DNA from: Pseudarthrobacter phenanthrenivorans Sphe3
GTDB taxonomy: Bacteria > Actinomycetota > Actinomycetes > Actinomycetales > Micrococcaceae
Reading direction: 5' to 3'
DNA length: 64,000 bases
Assembly: GCF_000189535.1 (NCBI RefSeq)
Contig: NC_015145.1
Location: 372,001 to 436,000, forward strand
The translations under genes and the position numbers were made by a program. Position 1 is the stretch's first letter. Each line of letters starts with the position of its first letter. The notes beneath the pieces were generated by a model. It was not told the origin of the DNA. It did no database searches and saw only the letters and a list, made by a program, of their open reading frames with translations. Below, one piece after another: positions 46,301 through 55,319 of this stretch.

Positions 46301-46867
46301 CTAAGGCTTGGACTCGGTCTCGTCATTTGTGCCCAGGTTGGTGGTCTCGGGATGGGTGCTGTGCGCCGGGATATGGTCCTCGCCCAGGTCACTGGCATCA
46401 TTCAGCGTGCCAGAAGTCCCCGCGCCGGAAGTCCCCGTTCCGGAAGTTCCCGTTCCCGTAGTCCCTGTTCCAGAGGTACCCAGCGTGGCTGAAGTGCCGA
46501 GGGTATCCGTGGTGCCGGCGGTACCGGCTGAGCCAAAGCCGCCCGAAGTACCCGCACCCGTGGTGCCGGCCGCGCCTGCCGCAGCGTCGCCGTCGGACGT
46601 GGACTTGGTATCCCCGGACGCCCCGTCGCGGTGCATGGCGGAGCCGATGACGGTGCCTGCGCGGCGGGCTGCCTCCGTGAGCTGATCGGCAACTTCGGGG
46701 GCCTTTTCCTTGATGGCCTCCGTTGCCACCGACACTTTGTCCTGCACGGGCTTGCTGTCCCAGATGCCCGCGGCGCGTGCCTTGAGCTTGTCATAGGCCG
46801 CCCGGCCGGACCGCGATCCGAGAACGTACCCTGCGGCGATCCCGACGCCCAAAAGAAGTTTGTTTTT
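46301..46867 (-). CDS. YtxH-like small membrane protein with Gly/Thr-rich tail
   Basis: About 188 residues from GTG 46867, which has AGGAG 6 bases upstream. KNKLLLGVGIAAGYVLGSRSGRAAYDKL at the N-terminus (one hydrophobic helix plus basic end, about residues 2-29) is typical of YtxH-like proteins. An amphipathic region follows (to about 85), then a low-complexity Gly/Thr/Ser/Ala tail built from 5-residue units (GTSGT). Probably a membrane-associated stress or envelope protein. Its neighbour is a GlsB/YeaQ stress membrane protein on the same strand. Confidence 0.75.
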   Translation of the reverse strand, partial: KNKLLLGVGIAAGYVLGSRSGRAAYDKLKARAAGIWDSKPVQDKVSVATEAIKEKAPEVADQLTEAARRAGTVIGSAMHRDGASGDTKSTSDGDAAAGAAGTTGAGTSGGFGSAGTAGTTDTLGTSATLGTSGTGTTGTGTSGTGTSGAGTSGTLNDASDLGEDHIPAHSTHPETTNLGTNDETESKP

Positions 46868-46928
46868 CACAATGAACTCCTGCTTCATGAGAAGTTTTCC
46901 GTCCCGGCCAGCTGGCCGGAAGAAATGA

Positions 46929-46963
46929 AAACCGGCCTGGGGATCTTGTCCCCAGGCCGGTTT
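46929..46963 (-). terminator. Terminator after the GlsB/YeaQ gene
   Basis: A perfect 15-bp stem (46929-46943 with 46949-46963) and 5-nt loop. On the minus strand it is followed by TTTCATTTC. It separates the GlsB/YeaQ and YtxH-like genes. Confidence 0.85.
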
Positions 46964-46980
46964 CCTGGCGTGCACGCGTA

Positions 46981-47247
46981 TTAGCCGCGCGCGCCACGCT
47001 TGGTGACCATGCCGTACACCAGCAGCACGATAAGTGCGCCGCCGATGGCCAGCAGCCAGGTCTGCAGCGAGAAGAACTCCTGCAGCCCCGTGCCGAAGAT
47101 CATTCCGCCGATCCAGCCGCCGAGGAGTGCTCCAACGACGCCCAGGACGAGGGTGATGAGCCAGCCGCCACCCTGCCTGCCCGGGAGGATTGCCTTAGCG
47201 ATCGCACCAGCAATAAGTCCGAGAATCAGAAATGCAATAAATCCCAT
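46981..47247 (-). CDS. GlsB/YeaQ/YmgE family stress response membrane protein
   Basis: 88 residues with three hydrophobic helices rich in Gly (LILGLIAGAIAKAILPG, LVLGVVGALLGGWIGGMIFG, WLLAIGGALIVLLVYGM). This is the transglycosylase-associated (YeaQ) family, induced by stress in many bacteria, with unknown mechanism. ATG 47247 is preceded by GGAAGAGGAACG. Confidence 0.92.
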   Translation of the reverse strand: MGFIAFLILGLIAGAIAKAILPGRQGGGWLITLVLGVVGALLGGWIGGMIFGTGLQEFFSLQTWLLAIGGALIVLLVYGMVTKRGARG

Positions 47248-47380
47248 TTTTCGTTCCTCTTCCTAAGTAAAGGAGGTCCCCGGATCCCGGCGACACTTCA
47301 TCCTTCTGCCCCAATAGTAATCATGCTTACTATCTATTTGCCAACCCCGGATGCTGGAAAAGTCCCATTTCAGGCCCGAA

Positions 47381-48214
47381 TCAGTGCCCCGTTACGTCCG
47401 AATCGTTGCCCGCGCCAGGACCCTCGTCCAGGATGGCAAGTTCCGCTAGATCCTGCGGATCAAGGGCGAAATCGAAGATGTCGATGTTTTCCCTCATCCG
47501 GTCAGGATTGGCAGTTTTCGGAATCGTTACAATTCCGTTTTGTACATGCCAGCGAAGGACCAGTTGACCCGGTGTTTTTCCGTGCTTCTCGGCCAGTTGG
47601 GAAAGGATTGGAGCGCTGAGCAGGCCCGCACCCGCGCCCCCCAACGGGCTATAGGACTCCGTTATGATCCCATGCCTGCGGTGGAAGTCCCGCTCGGCGC
47701 TGCGGGTGATCGCGGGGCTCAGCTGGATCTGGTTCACTGCCGGAACCACCGCCGTCTCCGCCATCAGCCGTTCCAGGTGCGCCGGCTTGAAGTTGGAGAC
47801 ACCGATGGACCGCACCTTTCCTTCGCCCTGCAACCGTTCGAACGTCTTCCACGTGGAGACAAATTCGTCCCGCGCCGGCAAAGGCCAGTGGATCAGCAGC
47901 AGATCCACGTAATCCAGGCCCAGCCGCTTCAGCGACCCCTCCAGTCCTTCCACGGCGCGGTCGTTGCCTTGGAACTGGCCGTCGAGCTTGGTGGTGACAA
48001 ATACCTCCCCGCGGTCCACTCCACTTGCCCGGATCCCGTTGCCCACACCCTGTTCGTTGCCATACTTCACGGCAGTGTCGATATGGCGGTACCCGGCTTC
48101 CAGGGCCTGCACGACGGCGGTGGCCGCCTGGTCGTCGTCCAGCGGCCAGGTGCCAAGGCCTACTTGGGGGATCGAATATCCATCGTTGAGCTTGATCAGT
48201 GGTGCTCGTGTCAT
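47381..48214 (-). CDS. Aldo/keto reductase, AKR5-like
   Basis: A 277-residue NADPH-dependent carbonyl reductase. The (alpha/beta)8 barrel has the catalytic tetrad: Asp in GYRHIDTAVKYGNE, Tyr in the same segment, Lys in VFVTTKL and His in LLLIHWPLP. The cofactor loop IPKTANPDRMRENIDIF is near the C-terminus. It resembles 2,5-diketo-gluconate reductases. The start is ATG 48214, 26 bases after the PL11 lyase stop on the same strand, so the two may share a transcript. Confidence 0.92.
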   Translation of the reverse strand: MTRAPLIKLNDGYSIPQVGLGTWPLDDDQAATAVVQALEAGYRHIDTAVKYGNEQGVGNGIRASGVDRGEVFVTTKLDGQFQGNDRAVEGLEGSLKRLGLDYVDLLLIHWPLPARDEFVSTWKTFERLQGEGKVRSIGVSNFKPAHLERLMAETAVVPAVNQIQLSPAITRSAERDFHRRHGIITESYSPLGGAGAGLLSAPILSQLAEKHGKTPGQLVLRWHVQNGIVTIPKTANPDRMRENIDIFDFALDPQDLAELAILDEGPGAGNDSDVTGH

Positions 48215-48240
48215 GTCACCAGTCTCTCCGTCAGATGCTC

Positions 48241-50793
48241 CTAGCTTCCGAAAGCCTGCAGAATATTTTCCGCGTTGTACTCCAAGGACACCCTGGCGGT
48301 GTCCGATACGGCATCCGGCCCCTTCTGCTGCGCGAGGAAGTCCACGAAGCGCTGGATGGCCTGGGCTGCCTTGGCGGCATCGCCGTCGTCCACAGCTTTT
48401 GCCGCCTGCTGCACGCTGGCCGTTAGTTGGCTGCCCACCGGCCCCGCGATATCGCCGGACTCCACGAGGTCCTCTACCACGTGCTCCAGCGCCTTCACGC
48501 TGCCCGGCAGCCATGCAGCCCGCAGTGGGACACCGGCAAAATCCATGTCCGAGGCGAAGTAGAAGTCCGTGTAGGAGGGCTGGTTGTAGCTGGTGTTCTG
48601 CCGGGCCACCTCGGCGCGGTACTGCGGGTCGTGCATCAGGGTGTAGAGCTTGTGGTTGGTCACCTCGGTGCTGAGGTACATCCGCAGTGCGGAGCTGTCC
48701 GCTGTCCGCACCAGCATTTCCTCGCGCCAGTCACCAACGACGTCCGCTACGAGGCTGGGGGTGCCCTTGGTGCCGTTATTGGTGCGGGTGTCCGTTGCGG
48801 TCAGTAGCCGGCCACGCTTCCAGTAGTCGATAGTCGGCGTCTGTTCCCCGGAGCCGTTGATGATCTGCGTGGTCATGTCTGCTGCCCACTTGATGCTCAT
48901 GTTGGTACCCGGAGCGGACGTGGAGAGCTTGTCACCATCTGCCGACTGCATGCCAACGGCCCAGTTTTCGATGCCGGGAACGGTGGGGTCGACGTCACCG
49001 ATCATGCCGCGGCCTGTGTCCCTCCCTGAGTACGCGCCGAAAAGCACATCACCCGTGGCCGCGTCGCGCATGGCGTAGCCGTAGGGTGCATAAGTGCCGC
49101 CCTCATGAACGGTGAAGATCTCCTTGCCGGGGCGGTTGGGGTCGATGTCCGTGACGTGCATGGCGTCGCCGTGGCCCAGGCGTGCTTCCTCGCCGGGTGT
49201 GGCGCTACCGGCGGGCAGGGTGTCGAAGGAACTGTAGAGGAGCGAGCCGTCGTCGTCGATCGTGGCGGAACCGTAGACGATTTCCTGCTTGCCGTCGCCG
49301 TCAACGTCAGAGGCGCTGAGGGAATGGAACCCCTGGGTGGTAAGCGTTCCGAACTCCGGATCCGTGCCGTTGCGGCCGTGCGGGCCGTCGTTGAACGGGT
49401 TGGTCATGGGGGTCCAGCCGGAATCCACGTTCCATACGGGGGAAAGGTTGGCACCGTCCCAGGTGTAGGCCGCCAGGGTGCTGCGCGTGTAATAGCCGCG
49501 GGCGAAGACCGCCGCCGGCTTCTTGCCGTCAAGATATGCGACGCCTGCGAGAAACCTGTCCACCCGGTTGCCGGGTTCGATGCGGGACATCGCATAGTCG
49601 CCCCACATCAGACCGTCGTCGTGCCGTCCGGGCTCGTAGGCAACGGTCTTCAGCTCCTTGCCGCTGGCGCCGTCGAACACCGAGAGGTATTCGGGGCCGG
49701 AGACAATAAACCCTTCGAAGGTGCGGAGGTTGTTGCGTGCGCTGCGTGACGGGGCGTAGACGTCTATGAAGTAGTCCGTCAGGGCCTCCGCGTCGCTCTG
49801 GGACAAGGGGTACTGGTACTTCGGGGCGATGCCGAAGGCTTGTTCCAAGGTTGCCGGCCAGTTGCCGGCCTTCACCTCCGGGTGCTCGGTCCAGCCTTGG
49901 AACGTCCTGACCATATGCTGGTAGTAGTCCGCGGCGCTCATCCGGTAATCGTCGGAGTTGGAGTAGCCGGCGTAGGTGTCTGACTGCAGCAGCGAAATGA
50001 AGTTCTCGGAAGCAACCGAGCCATCGGAGTTGAAGCTTGTGCTTTTGGTGCCGGGAGCCGTTTTCATCATCATTTCCGCCCGGCCGTCGCCGTCGAAGTC
50101 GTTGACGAGAAGCTGGGTGTAGTGGGCGCCTGAGCGGATGTTTACTCCGAGGTCGATCCGGTGTAGCAGCGTGCCGTCCGCCGTGTAGGTGTCCACGTAC
50201 GTGTTGCCGGTGTAGCCGATCTGGGAGACGTCCTTGGAGTTGTTCGGATCCCATTTCACGATGAACTCGTACTGGCCGTCGCCGTCCACGTCGCCCACTG
50301 AGGCGTCATTGGCATTGTAGGTGTAGGCCTGGCCGGCAGGGGTGACGCCGTCTGCCGGCTTCTTCAGCGGGATGTCCTTGAAGCTTCCGCCCCAGGGGGT
50401 GGCTGCTGCGCTTTCGTCCAGCTCAACGCCGCCGACGACGGCCCGCACCTGGTATTCCGACGCCGCGGTTCCAGCGGGGTCCAGGAAGTTGGTGCTGTCC
50501 GTGACGGTGGCCAGCCTCTGGCCGTCCCGGTAGACATTGAAGTTGGTTCCGGTGAGGCCGGTGGCGGAGGAACCGGTAGCCTCATGGCCGAGCAGGCGCC
50601 AGCTGAGGAAGACGCCCTCGGAGGTCTTGGCCGCCACCAGTCCGCGGTCCAGGTGGTCCAGCTGGACGCCTGGGGCACCAGGCTTGGGAGAACGTTCGAC
50701 GGCGGAGGCCGGGGCAGCGAGGCAGCTGAAGGTGAGGGCGATACCGACGGCGGTGACCGACAGCAGGCGTGCGGGAGTACGCTGCGGATTCAT
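48241..50793 (-). CDS. Secreted rhamnogalacturonan lyase, PL11
   Basis: About 850 residues. The signal peptide (1-32) ends at PASA. The PL11 eight-bladed propeller carries repeated calcium-binding loops (GDVDGDGQYEF, DFDGDGRAEM, DVDGDGKQEIV) and domain motifs such as MMKTAPGTKS. The C-terminal ~85 residues (ALEHVVEDLVESGDI onward) form a helical FIMAH-like module. It cuts the rhamnogalacturonan I backbone of pectin by beta-elimination. The start is ATG 50793 with AAAGGA 7 bases upstream; a TTG at 50796 adds one residue. The upstream operator-like 12-mer at 50898 matches that of the GH51 gene. Confidence 0.93.
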   Translation of the reverse strand: MNPQRTPARLLSVTAVGIALTFSCLAAPASAVERSPKPGAPGVQLDHLDRGLVAAKTSEGVFLSWRLLGHEATGSSATGLTGTNFNVYRDGQRLATVTDSTNFLDPAGTAASEYQVRAVVGGVELDESAAATPWGGSFKDIPLKKPADGVTPAGQAYTYNANDASVGDVDGDGQYEFIVKWDPNNSKDVSQIGYTGNTYVDTYTADGTLLHRIDLGVNIRSGAHYTQLLVNDFDGDGRAEMMMKTAPGTKSTSFNSDGSVASENFISLLQSDTYAGYSNSDDYRMSAADYYQHMVRTFQGWTEHPEVKAGNWPATLEQAFGIAPKYQYPLSQSDAEALTDYFIDVYAPSRSARNNLRTFEGFIVSGPEYLSVFDGASGKELKTVAYEPGRHDDGLMWGDYAMSRIEPGNRVDRFLAGVAYLDGKKPAAVFARGYYTRSTLAAYTWDGANLSPVWNVDSGWTPMTNPFNDGPHGRNGTDPEFGTLTTQGFHSLSASDVDGDGKQEIVYGSATIDDDGSLLYSSFDTLPAGSATPGEEARLGHGDAMHVTDIDPNRPGKEIFTVHEGGTYAPYGYAMRDAATGDVLFGAYSGRDTGRGMIGDVDPTVPGIENWAVGMQSADGDKLSTSAPGTNMSIKWAADMTTQIINGSGEQTPTIDYWKRGRLLTATDTRTNNGTKGTPSLVADVVGDWREEMLVRTADSSALRMYLSTEVTNHKLYTLMHDPQYRAEVARQNTSYNQPSYTDFYFASDMDFAGVPLRAAWLPGSVKALEHVVEDLVESGDIAGPVGSQLTASVQQAAKAVDDGDAAKAAQAIQRFVDFLAQQKGPDAVSDTARVSLEYNAENILQAFGS

Positions 50794-50897
50794 CAATGAA
50801 TCCTTTCAAATCGAGGACGGGAAAACGCTTCCTCAGTAACTTAGCGGCGGTGGGCAGGACAAAACAAGCCTTGCGGCCGCCGTGAAAAGAAGGTATT

Positions 50898-50909
50898 TAG
50901 AACGTTGTA
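50898..50909. promoter_or_regulatory. Operator-like 12-mer upstream of the PL11 gene
   Basis: TAGAACGTTGTA, a near-palindrome matching TATAACGTTGTA at the GH51 promoter in 11 of 12 positions. It lies about 105 bases before the PL11 start. A further LacI-like sequence (GGAAGCGTTTTCC on the minus strand) occurs near 50820-50833. Confidence 0.55.
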
Positions 50910-50943
50910 GATTGGTGGGCCGCTGGCTGCCCAGAGGCTGTCT

Positions 50944-51966
50944 TTACGCGCGGCTGCGGGCCCACTTGATCAGCCGGTCACTCAACTCCATGTAATCCTG
51001 GTCCACCATCTGCAGCTCGGGGTGTCCGTCATGCCAGGCCAGGATTTCACGGGCTCCGTCAGCAAAGGGGATGGTGGCGCAGTAGTCCGGGACCAAGGAC
51101 TTGATCTTGGAGTTGTCGAACACCACCGAGTGTGAGCGGTCGCCCAGCAGGTTCGCTCCCAGGTCCTCACTGCAGGCGGCGATGGTTTCTGACGCCACAT
51201 GCACCAGTTCCGGTTCTGCCACACCGGCCGCCCGGGCGAACAGTTGGTAAATCTGGTTCCAGGGCAGGAACTCATCGGAGGTGATGGTGTAGCTCTCACC
51301 CACTGCCTGGGGCCGGCCCAGCAGCCCCACGAACCCTTTGGCGAAGTCGCGGCTGTGGGTCAGGGTCCACAGTGAAGTGCCGTCCCCGTGGACCAGGACG
51401 GGCAACCCGGCCCGCATCCGGTGAATGTCAGTCCAGCCGCCCACCATGGCGATCTTGGTGCGGTCATAGGTGTGCGACGGGCGCACCACGGTGAGCGGGA
51501 AATCCTGTTCCCGGTAGGCCGCGTAGAACAGTTCCTCGCACGCAATCTTGTCCCGGGAGTACTGCCAAAACGGGTTCTTCAGGGGCGTGGACTCGCGGAT
51601 CGGAAGCAGGGTGGGCGGCTTCTGGTAAGCGGAGGCGGAGCTGATGAAGACATACTGGCCTGCCCGGCCGGTGAAGAGGTCCAGGTTGGCCTTGGCCTGG
51701 TCCGGCGTGTAGGTAATGAAGTCCGCAACGGCGTCGAAAGTCCGTCCTGCCAGGGCAGCGCGTACCGCGGAGGCGTCCCGTACGTCCGCGGGGAGGATTT
51801 CCACCCCTTCCGGGGCCGGCCTCGTGGACCGGCCCCGGTTGAGGATAGTCAGCCGGTGTCCCAGTGCCACGGCGCGTTCTGCTGCCGCAGTGCTGATGAC
51901 CCCGGTGCCGCCGACGAAGAGGATGCTTCTGGGCGCCACCTGATCGGTTTCCGCGCTGGGGTTCAC
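50944..51966 (-). CDS. NAD-dependent epimerase/dehydratase-like protein (extended SDR)
   Basis: A 340-residue extended short-chain dehydrogenase. The Rossmann motif FVGGTGVISTAAAERAV is at about residues 16-32. The catalytic region is FISSASAYQKPP, with further matches to the chloroplast-stem-loop-binding/UDP-sugar epimerase-like group (VVRPSHTYDRTKI). No YxxxK is in the classic position, so activity is uncertain. The start is GTG 51966, overlapping the upstream aldo/keto reductase stop by 4 bases, hence co-translated. Together with the two reductases it forms a three-gene operon. Confidence 0.85.
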   Translation of the reverse strand: MNPSAETDQVAPRSILFVGGTGVISTAAAERAVALGHRLTILNRGRSTRPAPEGVEILPADVRDASAVRAALAGRTFDAVADFITYTPDQAKANLDLFTGRAGQYVFISSASAYQKPPTLLPIRESTPLKNPFWQYSRDKIACEELFYAAYREQDFPLTVVRPSHTYDRTKIAMVGGWTDIHRMRAGLPVLVHGDGTSLWTLTHSRDFAKGFVGLLGRPQAVGESYTITSDEFLPWNQIYQLFARAAGVAEPELVHVASETIAACSEDLGANLLGDRSHSVVFDNSKIKSLVPDYCATIPFADGAREILAWHDGHPELQMVDQDYMELSDRLIKWARSRA

Positions 51967-52934
51967 CACGCGTAGTCCTCCGGCGCCGTCTTGTGGCCGG
52001 GGAAGATGTCGTCGAGCCGCTTGAGGGCGTCGGCGTCGAGCGTGACGTCCAGGGCCCGGATCGCGGAATCGAGCTGTTCCTGCGTCCGCGGCCCCACGAT
52101 GGGCGCCGTGACGGCGGGCTGGTGCAGGAGCCAGGCGAGGGCGATGTCGCCGGGTTCGTGGCCCAGCTCGTCGGCAAAGTCCTCGTACTGCCGGATCTGG
52201 CCTTCGTGCTTCTTGAGCGTTTCCGCAGCCCGCCCCTCGGTGCGCCGGACGCCGTCGCGCTCTTTCTTCAGCACCCCGCCCAGGAGTCCGCCCTGAAGCG
52301 GGGACCAAGGGATGAGTCCCAGCCCGTACTGCTGAGCGGCCGGGATCACTTCCAGTTCCACTTGGCGCATGAACAGGTTGTAGATGGACTGCTCGCTGAC
52401 CAGGCCCGTGTAGTTCCGATTGCCGGCGGCTTCCTGCGCCTGGGCAATGTGCCAGCCCGCAAAGTTGCTGCTGCCTGAGTAGAGGATCTTGCCCTGCTGG
52501 ACGGCCACTTCCACTGCCTGCCAGATCTCGTCCCACGGGGTGTTCCGGTCGATGTGGTGGAACTGGTAGATGTCGATGTAGTCCGTCTGCAGCCGCTTAA
52601 GGCTGGCGTCCAGCGCACGGCGGATGTTCAGCGCCGACAGTTTGGACTCATTGGGCCGGTCCGTCATGGTGCCGTACAGCTTGGTGGCGAGGACGGTGTG
52701 CTCGCGGCGCTCACCGCCCTTGGCGAACCACCGGCCGATGATTTCCTCGGTCCAGCCGCGGTGGCCGGCGCCGCCGTACACGTTTGCGGTGTCGAAGAAG
52801 TTGATGCCGTTCGCGTGGGCTGAGTCCATGATTGCGTGCGCGTCGGACTCCTCGGTCTGCGGGCCGAAGTTCATGGTGCCGAGGCAGAGCCGGGAGACTT
52901 GGAGGCCGGAGCGGCCCAGGTGGGTGTACTGCAT
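51963..52934 (-). CDS. Aldo/keto reductase, YghZ/voltage-channel beta-like group
   Basis: A 323-residue NADPH-dependent reductase. Motifs are SRLCLGTMNFG (N-terminus), NFFDTANVYGGAGHRGWTE (Asp and Tyr of the tetrad), LATKLYG (Lys) and YQFHHIDRNTP (His). The pattern APIVGPRTQEQLDSAIRAL is the cofactor loop. AAAGGATTCACCA upstream supports ATG 52934. It is the middle gene of an operon between a second reductase (35 bases upstream) and the epimerase-like gene (4-base overlap). Confidence 0.92.
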   Translation of the reverse strand: MQYTHLGRSGLQVSRLCLGTMNFGPQTEESDAHAIMDSAHANGINFFDTANVYGGAGHRGWTEEIIGRWFAKGGERREHTVLATKLYGTMTDRPNESKLSALNIRRALDASLKRLQTDYIDIYQFHHIDRNTPWDEIWQAVEVAVQQGKILYSGSSNFAGWHIAQAQEAAGNRNYTGLVSEQSIYNLFMRQVELEVIPAAQQYGLGLIPWSPLQGGLLGGVLKKERDGVRRTEGRAAETLKKHEGQIRQYEDFADELGHEPGDIALAWLLHQPAVTAPIVGPRTQEQLDSAIRALDVTLDADALKRLDDIFPGHKTAPEDYAW

Positions 52935-52968
52935 TGGTGAATCCTTTCGGTGGTGCAGCCTGTCGAAA

Positions 52969-53790
52969 CTACATCTGGGTGAAGGCGGCCACTGCGGGAT
53001 CGGAGCCTTGGCGCGCTCCCGACTCAAGTGCGGTAATGGCGGCGAGCTCCTCGCCTGAGAGGGTGAGTGTTGAGGCGGCGAAGTTTTCGCGGATGCGGGC
53101 AGGCTGGCTGGACTTCGGTATGACGATGTTTCCTGCTGCCAGGTGCCACGCGATCACCACCTGGGCGGTGGTGGCATTGTGGGCGTTCGCGATGCTGGTT
53201 ACTGCATTGCCGTTCAGGTCCGCGCCACGGCCCAGGGGGCTGTAGGCCTCCACTGCAATACCGAGTTTCCGGCACTTGTCCGCCAGTTCCGCCTGCTGGT
53301 AGCTGGGGTGCAGTTCGATCTGGTTCACGGCAGGGACGATTTCCGCTGACCCCAGTAGGTTGTCCAGGTGGTCGGCCAGGAAGTTGGAGACACCAATAGC
53401 ACGGATCTGCTTGTTCTCGTAGAGCCGCTCCATCTCCTTCCAGGCCTGCACGTACAGATCCTGGGAGGGAACCGGCCAATGGATGAGGTAGAGGTCGACG
53501 TAGTCCAGGCCCAGTGCCTTGCGGCTGTTCTGGAACGCCTCCTGGGCCCGGTCCTGCTCGCCGTTGCGGAGCTTGGTGGTGATGAAAATATCCTCACGGG
53601 GAATACCCGTGGCGGCGATGGCTGCCCCTACTCCAGCTTCGTTGCGGTAGGCCGCAGCCGTGTCAATGTGGCGGTAACCGGCCTCGAGGGCGTCCTCCAC
53701 GGTCCGCTGGGTATCTTCCGGCGGCACTTGGAACACACCGAAACCGAGTTGCGGGATGGTGACGCCATTGTTCAGTGTCAGCTCTGACAT
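52969..53790 (-). CDS. Aldo/keto reductase, AKR5-like
   Basis: A 273-residue reductase of the 2,5-diketo-gluconate reductase type. Tetrad: Asp and Tyr in GYRHIDTAAAYRNE, Lys in IFITTKL, His in YLIHWPVP. IPKSSQPARIRENF is the cofactor loop. It resembles the enzyme at 47381-48214. First gene of the three-gene operon; divergent from the MmyB-like regulator with a palindrome in between. A CAAGGAGCC lies 5-12 bases before ATG 53790. Confidence 0.93.
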   Translation of the reverse strand: MSELTLNNGVTIPQLGFGVFQVPPEDTQRTVEDALEAGYRHIDTAAAYRNEAGVGAAIAATGIPREDIFITTKLRNGEQDRAQEAFQNSRKALGLDYVDLYLIHWPVPSQDLYVQAWKEMERLYENKQIRAIGVSNFLADHLDNLLGSAEIVPAVNQIELHPSYQQAELADKCRKLGIAVEAYSPLGRGADLNGNAVTSIANAHNATTAQVVIAWHLAAGNIVIPKSSQPARIRENFAASTLTLSGEELAAITALESGARQGSDPAVAAFTQM

Positions 53791-53922
53791 TAGGGCTCCT
53801 TGAAACGTGCTGGGGTGTGGGTGCCGGTGGCTCGACAGGAGAAAGCGGTTTCCGCTGGCTCGCTTTCGAGCCTATGCACTTTTGGCCGGGAAGTCAGCAG
53901 TAGAACCTGATTCTGTTTTTCC

Positions 53923-53939
53923 TAGGACTCCCAGTCCTA
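53923..53939. promoter_or_regulatory. Palindromic operator in the reductase/regulator divergent region
   Basis: TAGGACT-CCC-AGTCCTA, a perfect 7-bp inverted repeat with 3-base spacer, centred between the divergent reductase operon and the MmyB-like regulator. This is the expected site for that regulator. Confidence 0.7.
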
Positions 53940-53984
53940 CCTTCGTTGTAGAAGCGAACCACCATGCCGGGCACAATGGTCTCC

Positions 53985-54887
53985 ATGGGTCAAAGCGCCG
54001 AGTTCGGAAAATTCCTCAAAGCCATGCGGTCCCGCCTAAGCCCAGAGGATGCCGGCGCGGGGCCCACCTCCGGTGCCCGCAGGGTTCCGGGCCTCCGCCG
54101 CGAGGAAGTTGCACGGCTGGCGGGAGTCAGTACCGACTACTACGTCAGACTGGAGCAGGGCCGGAACATCCATCCTTCGAGGACGGTCCTTGAAGCCGTG
54201 TCGAGGGCGTTGAGGTTGGATGGCAGCGAGCACGCGCACATGATGGACCTGCTGGAAAACTGTGCCGGATCCGCGAGGTCCGGCGCTCCGGTGGCGCAGG
54301 CTGTCCGTCCGGCGCTTCGCCAACTCATGGACGGCATGGGCGATGTGCCGGCCATGGTCTTGGGCCGGCGCAGTGATGTCCTCGCCGGAAACAGGATGGC
54401 CTTCCTGCTGTTCACCGACTTTGCCGCACTGCCTGCCGCTGAACGGAACCTGACCCGCTGGCTCATTCTTGATCCCTCTGCCCGCGATCTCTTCCGCGAC
54501 TGGAAAACAGTCGCGGCGGAAGCCGCCGGAGCCTTAAGGCTGGACGTGGGCCGGCACCCGAACGATGCCCAGGCAAACCACTTGGTGGGCGAGCTCGCGG
54601 TGCACAGCGAGCACTTCCGCCAATGGTGGGCGGGGCATCGGGTGGCCACGCGGTCGGCAGGAAGCGTGCGGCTGCACCATCCTGCAGTGGGGGACCTGGA
54701 GCTGAACTTTGAAAACCTCGCCCTCCCGGACGATCCTGACCAGACGCTCAGGCTGTATTCCGCCCGGGCAGGTTCGCCGTCGGCCGATGCCCTTGCACTC
54801 CTCGGCAGCTTGGGAGCGCCCGGACCGGCGGTCGAACGGGAATTCGGCCGAAACTCGTCCCCGGCTACTGCGGAAACCAGGGAGTGA
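53985..54887 (+). CDS. XRE-type regulator with MmyB-like ligand-binding domain
   Basis: About 300 residues. The N-terminal HTH (about 25-80) has GLRREEVARLAGVSTDYYVRLEQGR, shown here as residues about 40-64. The C-terminal MmyB-like PAS-type domain (about 105-265) includes VLGRRSDVLAGNRMAFLLF and HSEHFRQWWAGHRV. Such regulators in actinobacteria usually control a divergently encoded SDR or aldo/keto reductase and may bind fatty acid-like ligands. I chose ATG 53985, giving MGQSAEFGKFL; ATG 53964 and 53976 are in frame, and no ribosome binding site distinguishes them. Confidence 0.88.
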   Translation: MGQSAEFGKFLKAMRSRLSPEDAGAGPTSGARRVPGLRREEVARLAGVSTDYYVRLEQGRNIHPSRTVLEAVSRALRLDGSEHAHMMDLLENCAGSARSGAPVAQAVRPALRQLMDGMGDVPAMVLGRRSDVLAGNRMAFLLFTDFAALPAAERNLTRWLILDPSARDLFRDWKTVAAEAAGALRLDVGRHPNDAQANHLVGELAVHSEHFRQWWAGHRVATRSAGSVRLHHPAVGDLELNFENLALPDDPDQTLRLYSARAGSPSADALALLGSLGAPGPAVEREFGRNSSPATAETRE

Positions 54888-55016
54888 CAGCCGCCGGAGC
54901 CGTTGTACTTTTGTCCAGCAGGAGCGCCCAATTATGGCCACGAGCCCATTGGGGGAAGACTGCACTTTTCATAGGCTGGAGGAACCAGGTTTTCTCCACC
55001 AAGGATGGTCTCAACG

Positions 55017-55232
55017 ATGAAACGCATCGCACTGCTCAAGGAACGCCAGGCTGCGGCCGCGGGTGCCCCCTCCACAGCCACTGGCTCCCACTGCCCCGCC
55101 TCCGGCCTGTGGAGTCCTGACCACGACCCGCACACGGTGCTGTCCTTCTTTGAAGGACACGTGTTTCCCGCGTTCGACGGCGTTCCTACCGTATGGCGTC
55201 GCCGGTCGGCTGGCGCCGTTTCAGCCAACTAG
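55017..55232 (+). CDS. Small hypothetical protein, possible CPxSG zinc-ribbon-like fold
   Basis: About 71 residues from ATG 55017 (AAGGATGG upstream); an in-frame ATG at 55005 also exists. The core GSHCPASGLWSP...FFEGHVFPAFDGVPTVWRRR resembles the layout of YjzC-like small proteins (CPxSG, then a G-x-x-x-P...W end). That resemblance is weak. No membrane segment. The T-rich codons are few and coding bias is good. Confidence 0.5.
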   Translation: MKRIALLKERQAAAAGAPSTATGSHCPASGLWSPDHDPHTVLSFFEGHVFPAFDGVPTVWRRRSAGAVSAN

Positions 55233-55319
55233 GTCCCCTTTAAGCGCCAACTGACCCGCAGCTGACGTGTGGAAACAGGTTTCGCGACGTCTGCTGCGGG
55301 TCAGGTGGACTGGAGCCAG

